Below are positions 58,664 through 64,000 of a DNA stretch of 64,000 nucleotides, one piece after another. Source of the DNA: an uncultured bacterium (GTDB taxonomy: Bacteria; Elusimicrobiota; Elusimicrobia; Elusimicrobiales; Elusimicrobiaceae); the NCBI GenBank assembly GCA_949297775.1, contig CASFTM010000008.1, positions 1 through 64,000 of the forward strand, in the 5' to 3' direction. Position numbers and translations under genes: made by a program. Under the pieces are notes generated by a model that was not told the origin of the DNA, made no database searches, and saw only the letters and a program-made list of their open reading frames with translations. Numbering within the stretch: the stretch's first letter is position 1; each line of letters starts with the position of its first letter.

Positions 58664-60175
58664 ATGACCAAGAAATTCTATATCACCACCCCTATTTATT
58701 ACGTGAACTCGGTTCCGCACATCGGACACGCCTACACGACCATCGCCCAAGATGTGCTGGCCCGCTACAAAAGACAAAAAGGTTTTGACGTCCGCTTTTT
58801 AACCGGCACCGACGAACACGGCGCCAATATTGAAAAATCCGCCACGGCCGCCGGGGTAACCCCCAAGCAGTGGACCGATGACGTTTCTTCCAAATACAAA
58901 GCTTTGTGGAAAACGCTGAACATCTCCTACGACGATTTTATCCGCACGACCGACCAAAAACACGAACAGGTAGTGCAGGCCATTTTTGAAAAGCTCTTAA
59001 AAAGCGGGGATATTTATTTGGGTTCTTATTCCGGCAAATACTGCCTGTCCTGCGAGCAGTACTATAACGACAGCGAAATTTTGGAAGGCAACCTCTGCCC
59101 CGTGCACAAACGCCCGCTGACCGAAGTGCACGAAGAAACCTATTTCTTTAAACTTTCCCGCTACGAAAAACCCCTGCTTAAATATTACGAAGAACATCCG
59201 GAATTCCTAAGCCCCAAAACCCGCGCCAACGAAATTATCAATTTCGTCAAAGGCGGTCTGCAGGATTTGTCCGTCACGCGTACGAAAGTGGCCTGGGGTA
59301 TCCCGGTGCCCAGCAACCCGCACCATACTATTTATGTATGGTTTGACGCGCTTATCAACTATATTTCCGCCGCCGGATACGGCACCGTTTTGTGCGAAGA
59401 CAAAACCCTGCACGAAGCGCAGCTAAAGCAAATCGGCGCGGAAAAATTTGAAGACTTGTGGCCGGCTGATTTGCATATGGTGGGGAAAGAAATTTTCCGC
59501 TTTCACACCGTTATTTGGCCTGCCGTGCTGATGGCGCTGGGGCTGCCGCTTCCTAAAAAAGTGTTTGCCCATGGCTGGTGGACGGTGGAAGGGGAAAAGA
59601 TGTCCAAGTCTTTGGGCAACATCATTGACCCGGCTAAAGTATCCGCCGAATACGGCGTGGACCCGCTGCGCGCGTTTTTGTTCCGCGAAGTGCCGTTTGG
59701 GCAAGACGGCGATTTTTCTATGGAAAGCTTTAAAAACCGCTATAATTCCGACCTGGCCAACAACATTGGCAACCTGCTTTCCCGCACGCTTAATATGGCG
59801 GCTAAAAACATCGGCGAACTGCCCGAGAAAATTGAAGGGGATTATCCGCTGCTTGCTAAATCGGCGCAGGTGGAAGAAGCCATTGATAAAGCTTACGACG
59901 AATTGGCCTTTGATAAAGTGTTGGAAAACATCTACGGTTTTGCCAGCGATTTAAACAAATTGGTGGATACCAAAAAACCGTGGGAACTGGCCAAAACCGA
60001 CCCGCAAGCCGCCAAAGCGGTACTTTTGGAATTGGTGGCGTGCCTGCGCAAAGTGGCTGTGTGGCTGGAACCGTTTATGCCGACTGTCGCCAAAGAAATG
60101 CAAAAACGTCTGTTGCCCGGCAAGATTGAAAAATATCCGCCGCTTTTCCCGCGGTTGGACGCCGCTAAAAAATAA
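58664..60175 (+). CDS. metG: methionyl-tRNA synthetase
   Basis: A 503-residue class I synthetase. TPIYYVNSVPHIGHAY carries the HIGH motif, CLSCEQYYNDSEILEGNLCPVH the zinc site, and GEKMSKSLGN the KMSKS loop. The C-terminal tRNA-binding extension is absent, as in short monomeric forms. ACGGAGAA precedes ATG. Last gene of its operon. Confidence 0.95.
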   Translation: MTKKFYITTPIYYVNSVPHIGHAYTTIAQDVLARYKRQKGFDVRFLTGTDEHGANIEKSATAAGVTPKQWTDDVSSKYKALWKTLNISYDDFIRTTDQKHEQVVQAIFEKLLKSGDIYLGSYSGKYCLSCEQYYNDSEILEGNLCPVHKRPLTEVHEETYFFKLSRYEKPLLKYYEEHPEFLSPKTRANEIINFVKGGLQDLSVTRTKVAWGIPVPSNPHHTIYVWFDALINYISAAGYGTVLCEDKTLHEAQLKQIGAEKFEDLWPADLHMVGKEIFRFHTVIWPAVLMALGLPLPKKVFAHGWWTVEGEKMSKSLGNIIDPAKVSAEYGVDPLRAFLFREVPFGQDGDFSMESFKNRYNSDLANNIGNLLSRTLNMAAKNIGELPEKIEGDYPLLAKSAQVEEAIDKAYDELAFDKVLENIYGFASDLNKLVDTKKPWELAKTDPQAAKAVLLELVACLRKVAVWLEPFMPTVAKEMQKRLLPGKIEKYPPLFPRLDAAKK

Positions 60176-60189
60176 ACTGCGGCTGATTT

Positions 60190-60226
60190 AAAAAGCGGAC
60201 GGATTTGATATCCGTCCGCTTTTTTA
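60190..60226 (+). terminator. intrinsic terminator after metG
   Basis: AAAAGCGGACGGAT pairs with ATCCGTCCGCTTTT, then T. Confidence 0.92.
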
Positions 60227-60270
60227 TAGAGAACCTTGTAAAACGAGAAGAAAAAGATTACACTAAAAAG

Positions 60271-60954
60271 ATGAAGAAACTGGGCGTATGGATTATTTTG
60301 CTGTTGGCAGGGGTAACCGGGGCGCAGGCCGCTTCCTCCGGGCGGATTTTTACGGCGGTACACAGCGGGAACCGGGAGGAGGTGGAACGGTTGCTCTCCA
60401 AGGATAAAACCTTGGTATACCAACAAGACGAGCAAGGAATGACCCCTTTTTTGGCGGCGGTGGAAAGCCAGGATTTGGATATGGCGGTGCTGTTGGCGGA
60501 TTATTTTTCCCGCCTGGATGCCAATGCCGCGCCCGGAAATGCTTTGCATATAGCGGTTTTGAATGAGGATGCCCCGATGCTGCGGGTGCTTTTCCAATTG
60601 TTTGACGAGGAAGACCCCGATTTGGTTTCTTTCCTGCTGAATGCCCCTCGCCGCTGGGGGGGGCCCGGCACCCCTTCTAACGACGGCAATACGCCGCTGC
60701 ACTTGGCGGCATTAAAATGTCACCGGCCGATGTATCAATTTTTAGTAGCAAACGGGGCCAAGCCCACCGTGCGCAACCGTGTGGGCAAAACGCCTGCCCA
60801 ACTCTTAAAAGCCTGCCCGCCGGAACCGACAAACCCGGCCCCGGTTCAAAAAGACACTGCGGCCCCTGCCGCTACACAGGCCATGCCTGCCCCCCAAGCA
60901 GTTCCGGCAAAACCGCTCCCGCCGGAAGAGCCGCTCGTATTTCCGTTGGAATAA
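60271..60954 (+). CDS. secreted ankyrin-repeat protein
   Basis: A 227-residue protein with a signal peptide (cut near AQAA, residue 20). About four ankyrin repeats are visible: GRIFTAVHSGNREEVERLL, GMTPFLAAVESQDLDMAVLL, GNALHIAVLNEDAPMLRVLF and GNTPLHLAALKCHRPMYQFL. A Pro/Ala-rich tail follows. Such proteins bind partners in the periplasm; the partner is unknown. Start at ATG 60271 gives the signal peptide. Confidence 0.82.
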   Translation: MKKLGVWIILLLAGVTGAQAASSGRIFTAVHSGNREEVERLLSKDKTLVYQQDEQGMTPFLAAVESQDLDMAVLLADYFSRLDANAAPGNALHIAVLNEDAPMLRVLFQLFDEEDPDLVSFLLNAPRRWGGPGTPSNDGNTPLHLAALKCHRPMYQFLVANGAKPTVRNRVGKTPAQLLKACPPEPTNPAPVQKDTAAPAATQAMPAPQAVPAKPLPPEEPLVFPLE

Positions 60955-60988
60955 AAATCCGCTTGCAAAAGCGGTTTTTCTTTTTGAA
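60954..60988 (+). terminator. intrinsic terminator
   Basis: CCGCTT-GCAA-AAGCGG followed by T5 and a second T5. Confidence 0.85.
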
Positions 60989-61007
60989 CAGGCATTGGCA
61001 CAGGTTT

Positions 61008-61085
61008 GTTACGTTAGCGCGCGGCATTGCGAAAACCGTGTGGCCCAACTAGTCGTGCTAATGGGCATAGAGAAGGGAACCCCGG
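61008..61085 (+). repeat. unit R, copy 6
   Basis: GTTACGTTAGCGCGCGGCATTGCG, AAACCGTGTGGCCCAACTAG and TCGTGCTAATGGGCATAG, ending GGGAACCCCGG. Confidence 0.68.
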
Positions 61086-61175
61086 CCCGCCCTTTGCAAA
61101 AACGTCCACAACAATTTGTTTCCGTATTGCATTAGCACCGTACCTAACGAAACTCTGTCCGAGGCAGCGCTCCGC

Positions 61176-61208
61176 GGCCTGGAAGGCCTTGACTCGTTTT
61201 TTTTTTTT
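61176..61208 (+). promoter_or_regulatory. partial pilin control module (cassette 6), hairpin lost
   Basis: GGCC-TGGAA-GGCC (61176-61188), TTGACT (61189-61194), CG, T12 (61197-61208), then GATACACTGG instead of GATAAATTTT. The start-codon hairpin and TAAATT box are gone. GAGGAG at 61283-61288 is a normal ribosome site for the ATG at 61295. Confidence 0.6.
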
Positions 61209-61294
61209 GATACACTGGGCCTAGCGTTGATTTTCGGGCTGTTAATTATTAGACTGTAATTAGGTTCTAGAATTGACTTGCTGAGGAGTTTTTT

Positions 61295-61795
61295 ATGGAA
61301 AAGGGTTTTACTTTAATAGAATTATTAGTTGTCGTTTTAATCATTGGTATTCTAGCGGCGGTGGCGCTGCCGCAGTATGAAAAGGCCGTTATCAAAAGCC
61401 GTATGGTGGAAGCCCTTACGTTGGGGAGCTCTTTGCAAAAAGCACAGGAAGCTTATTATATGGCAAACGGGGAATATGCTTACGATTTGGAAGCATTGGA
61501 TATTTCCCTAAACTGTACAATGGGAGAGGAAAAACTCTGGTGGAACTGCCCTCATTTTGGTATTTCCTTACAAGGGAGTTCTTCTTCAAACGTCCATTTT
61601 TGGGTTCAGCCGAAAGGCGTATTTGGCAAAACTAGCGATGGTGAATACTGGTATTGGGATTTTTATTTACAAAGTCAACGACGTATTTGCGTAGCTTACA
61701 GCAAACTGGCCCAGACGGCCTGCCAAAGTTTAACGGGCGATTATGAGGGGCAAAAGGATTCTAACGGGGCCATGCGTTACTATTATAACCCATAA
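61295..61795 (+). CDS. type IV pilin-like protein, copy 6 (short leader)
   Basis: A 166-residue prepilin whose leader is only MEKG before the cleavage Phe, unlike the 16-residue leaders of copies 1-5. The assembly helix is the same in protein sequence but differs more at the DNA level. [19 protein letters not shown] follows. The C-terminal region is Trp-rich ([15 protein letters not shown]) and ends [20 protein letters not shown] with Cys spaced by 10. GAGGAG lies 6 nt before ATG. It may be the form closest to the ancestral gene. Confidence 0.87.
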   Translation: MEKGFTLIELLVVVLIIGILAAVALPQYEKAVIKSRMVEALTLGSSLQKAQEAYYMANGEYAYDLEALDISLNCTMGEEKLWWNCPHFGISLQGSSSSNVHFWVQPKGVFGKTSDGEYWYWDFYLQSQRRICVAYSKLAQTACQSLTGDYEGQKDSNGAMRYYYNP

Positions 61796-61823
61796 AATTT
61801 GAAATAAAGGAAGATGCTTTTAA

Positions 61824-61865
61824 GGCTGGCACTTAGCTTAAATCAATCAGGTGCCAGTCTTTTTG
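61824..61865 (+). terminator. terminator of pilin 6, overlapping the end of recG
   Basis: CTGGCAC (61826-61832) pairs with GTGCCAG (61851-61857) and is followed by TCTTTTT. Half of the stem lies inside the recG coding sequence. Confidence 0.65.
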
Positions 61866-63929
61866 ATACAGCTGCACCAGCTTTTGCCGCAGTAACGCAT
61901 GTTCGGGCGCGGAAAGGGACGGGTCCTGCGATAAAAGCTCGTCGCGGTCCTCAATTGCCCAGTAGAGGATAGCCTTATCTTTAAAAATATCTCCGGCTTT
62001 GAATTCCAATTCGCCGCTTTGGCGCGTGCCCAAAATTTCGCCCGGGCCCCGCAGCTGCATATCGCGCTCGCCGATTTTAAAACCGTCGCGCGTGGCGCAA
62101 ATAATGTCCACCCGTTCCTTGGCTACGCTTCCGGCGTGTTGGGGTACCAAAATACAATAGCTCTCGTGCTCGCCGCGGCCCACGCGCCCGCGCAGCTGGT
62201 GCAGGCTGGCTAGGCCAAAGCGTTCGGCGTTTTCTATCACCATTACGGTAGCATTTTTGACATCAATGCCTACTTCAATCACAGGCGTGGCTACCAAAAT
62301 ATCGGTTTTGTGCGCGGCAAAATCCGCCATCACGCTTTCTTTTTCGCTTTGGCTCATTTGCCCGTGCAAAATGGACAGACGGAACTGCGGGAACACTTTT
62401 TTTAATTTTTCAAATTCTTCCGTAACGGCTTTGGCGGAAATTTTTTCGCTTTCTTCAATCAGTGGAAAAACAATATACGCCTGCCGCCCTTTTTTTACCT
62501 CTTCGCGCACTCTGTCGCAGGCCAGCTTGGAAGTGGCGGTTTCGGTTTGAATGGGCTGGCGGCCCGGGGGCAGTTCGCTTAAGGTGGATACTTCCAAATC
62601 CCCGTAGAACGCCAGTGCCAGCGTGCGCGGAATGGGGGTGGCGGTCATCGTTAACAAATCCAGTTTAGCGGTTTTTTCCTTCAGGCGGCTGCGCTGTTTA
62701 ACGCCAAAGCGGTGCTGTTCGTCAATTACCGCCAGGCGCAGGTTTTTAAATTGCACCCCGTCTTGTATGACGGCGTGCGTGCCCACCAAAATATCAATTT
62801 TCCCTTCCGCCAACTCTTTTAAAATTTTCTTTTTGGCGGCAGTTTTGGTGCTGGACGTGAGCACCGACACCGTAACGGGCAAACCTTTCAAAATGCGCTT
62901 AAAAGTTAAATAATGTTGCTCGGCTAAAATTTCCGTTGGCGCCATTAAGGCGGCCTGGTAGCCGTTTTCCACCGCCAAGAGCATTGCACACAGGGCTACT
63001 ACGGTTTTGCCGGAACCTACATCCCCCTGCAGCAGGCGGTTCATGGGGCGGGGAGAGGTTAAATCGTTGAAAATTTCATTGATGACTTTTTTCTGGCTGT
63101 TGGTAAATTCAAACCCCAGCTGCTGGCGGAACGGCGTTAAGAGGTTCTTTTTAATCTGGTAGGTATAATCCTTGGCTAAAATTTTGGTTTGCGTGCGCTT
63201 GATGCCCCAGGCCGTGGCCAAAAGCAAAAATTCTTCGTACGCCAGGCGGGTGCGGGCGGTTTCCAGTTCGGCTAAAGAATTGGGAAAATGCACCGCTTTT
63301 AAGGCTTGCGGCGCGCTTAAAAGCCTGCGTTTTTTTAGCAGGGTTTCCGGCAAAATTTCCGGCTCCCGCGAAAGCGAGCCCGATTGCAGTGCTTCGTAAA
63401 CAAATTGGCGGAACTGTTTGTTGGTCAGGCCTTCGGTCAGCGCGTAAATGGGGGTTAAGCGCCCGGCGTGCAATTTGGTCAGTGCGTCGGCGGCAGGATA
63501 ATGCTCGTCCACGGTTACCTTATGCCCAAAAAAATTATTTTTGTCATCCCGTTTGCCGATGACCCACACTTCGTTATTCATTTTAAAATCTTTTTTGAGC
63601 GTGCCGAACGGATCAAACCGGAAACCGCGGTACATCCGTTTTTTAAACCAGGTGCATTCTATTTGTTCGCCGCGTTCGTTTTCTAAAAACGCTTTAAAAA
63701 TCAGCACGCTGCGGGCCGGGATTTCCTGTGTGCGCAATACGCGCCCTTTGAATACGACCAGCGAATCGGCGTTGTACTCATTAGGCGGGGTGCCCAGGCG
63801 GCGGTCCTGGTAGGTGCGGGGGTAATAATGCAGCAAATCTTCCACGGTCTGCACTTCCAGGCGTTCAAACAATTTTGCCTTGGCCGGGCCGATGCCTTTT
63901 AGATATTGGATTTGGGTGGTGTCCGTCAT
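61833..63929 (-). CDS. recG: ATP-dependent DNA helicase RecG
   Basis: A 698-residue branch-migrating helicase for stalled forks and recombination intermediates. N-terminal wedge (IQYLKGIGPAKAKLFERL), Walker A GDVGSGKT, DExH box VIDEQHRFG, MTATPIPRT, and the RecG tail QLRGRVGRG and LRGPGEILGTRQSG are present. Length is normal. No clear ribosome site before the ATG. It converges on pilin 6. Confidence 0.95.
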   Translation of the reverse strand: MTDTTQIQYLKGIGPAKAKLFERLEVQTVEDLLHYYPRTYQDRRLGTPPNEYNADSLVVFKGRVLRTQEIPARSVLIFKAFLENERGEQIECTWFKKRMYRGFRFDPFGTLKKDFKMNNEVWVIGKRDDKNNFFGHKVTVDEHYPAADALTKLHAGRLTPIYALTEGLTNKQFRQFVYEALQSGSLSREPEILPETLLKKRRLLSAPQALKAVHFPNSLAELETARTRLAYEEFLLLATAWGIKRTQTKILAKDYTYQIKKNLLTPFRQQLGFEFTNSQKKVINEIFNDLTSPRPMNRLLQGDVGSGKTVVALCAMLLAVENGYQAALMAPTEILAEQHYLTFKRILKGLPVTVSVLTSSTKTAAKKKILKELAEGKIDILVGTHAVIQDGVQFKNLRLAVIDEQHRFGVKQRSRLKEKTAKLDLLTMTATPIPRTLALAFYGDLEVSTLSELPPGRQPIQTETATSKLACDRVREEVKKGRQAYIVFPLIEESEKISAKAVTEEFEKLKKVFPQFRLSILHGQMSQSEKESVMADFAAHKTDILVATPVIEVGIDVKNATVMVIENAERFGLASLHQLRGRVGRGEHESYCILVPQHAGSVAKERVDIICATRDGFKIGERDMQLRGPGEILGTRQSGELEFKAGDIFKDKAILYWAIEDRDELLSQDPSLSAPEHALLRQKLVQLYQKDWHLIDLS

Positions 63930-63990
63930 AGCTATATACTTATTTTACAAATAATATATGCTACAATTAAAAAAAAGGAGGAGCCTATTT

Positions 63991-64000
63991 ATGGATTTAG
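63991..64000 (+). CDS. start of a gene running off the window
   Basis: ATGGATTTAG follows a strong ribosome site (AAAAGGAGGAG), with TACAAT at 63962-63967 as a likely -10 box. Only Met-Asp-Leu can be read. Confidence 0.6.

Larger units (their letters stand above)
60955..61294 (+). other. 340-bp non-coding region upstream of pilin 6
   Basis: It holds a terminator, one unit R (61008-61085), about 90 bp with nothing recognised, the TTGACT/T12 promoter-like part, and then sequence unlike the other cassettes up to an ordinary ribosome site. Confidence 0.65.

Noticed and set aside
1-64000. CRISPR array, prophage, insertion sequence or rRNA operon
   Set aside because: No regularly spaced direct repeats, transposase, phage structural gene or rRNA sequence was found; repeats are confined to pilin upstream regions.

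Overview
The window reads as a chromosomal segment of a Gram-negative, probably gut-associated member of the Elusimicrobiota. Support comes from outer-membrane biogenesis genes (lptF/lptG-type permeases, lptE, kdsC, outer-membrane barrels) and from a dispersed family of prepilin genes whose N-terminus reads [20 protein letters not shown], a trait I associate with Elusimicrobium and relatives. Codon choice is moderately GC-rich. The phylum is inferred; I see no rRNA gene.

Layout: 0.1-3.4 kb lemA, a sodium-solute symporter with a structured leader, and an RDD protein; 3.5-4.2 kb pilin cassette 1; 4.3-6.8 kb phospholipid synthesis (pss, psd), tRNA-Leu(UAA), a NYN nuclease and tmRNA; 6.9-11 kb phosphohexomutase plus response regulator, and the lptF/lptG pair; 11.1-18.8 kb a secreted trypsin-fold protease with Cys at the nucleophile position, a giant SprA-like barrel protein and comF; 18.9-28 kb cysteine desulfidase/radC, then lpd, a tRNA methyltransferase, buk, ptb, an M23 peptidase, two tandem P-loop paralogues and a SEC-C protein; 28.1-29.1 kb pilin cassette 2; 29-43 kb TPR protein, yajQ, nucleoside transporter, rpsT, short uvrC, gltX-GYF-pilT, phosphoesterase-GH3, dedA and an outer-membrane barrel; 43.4-44.2 kb pilin cassette 3; 44.2-48.4 kb leuS-lptE-holA with leuS broken by one in-frame TAA; 48.5-49.1 kb pilin cassette 4; xer and a glycosyltransferase; 51.6-52.6 kb pilin cassette 5; clpC-recA; kdsC-tmk-holB-metG; an ankyrin protein; 61-61.8 kb pilin cassette 6; recG; and the start of one further gene.

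The most interesting signal is the pilin cassette family. Six prepilin genes, all on the + strand, are inserted singly between unrelated operons. Five share a nearly invariant 5' module: a GC-rich inverted repeat (clear in copies 1-3, weak in 4-5), a -35-like TTGAYT, a run of 11 or 12 T, a -10-like TAAATT exactly 6 nt before ATG, and a perfect inverted repeat whose loop holds the start codon. No Shine-Dalgarno sequence is present. This looks like a leaderless, potentially phase-variable promoter fused to a start-codon hairpin. Cassette 6 keeps the T-run but has lost the hairpin and carries an ordinary Shine-Dalgarno site. Upstream lie eight diverged copies of a ~70-bp repeat (unit R) and two copies of a ~220-240-bp element whose nested stems show compensatory base changes. 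pilT (retraction ATPase) is also in the window, so the pilins can plausibly be used by a type IV pilus, although no assembly genes are next to them.

Other points worth a look are the leuS nonsense codon, the Cys-for-Ser protease, an RDD/pilin-like fusion, a SprA-like protein apparently outside Bacteroidota, a tmRNA tag ending Ala-Asn-Ala, a 20-bp perfect palindrome over an outer-membrane gene promoter, and a set of genes whose -10 box sits 6-9 nt before ATG.
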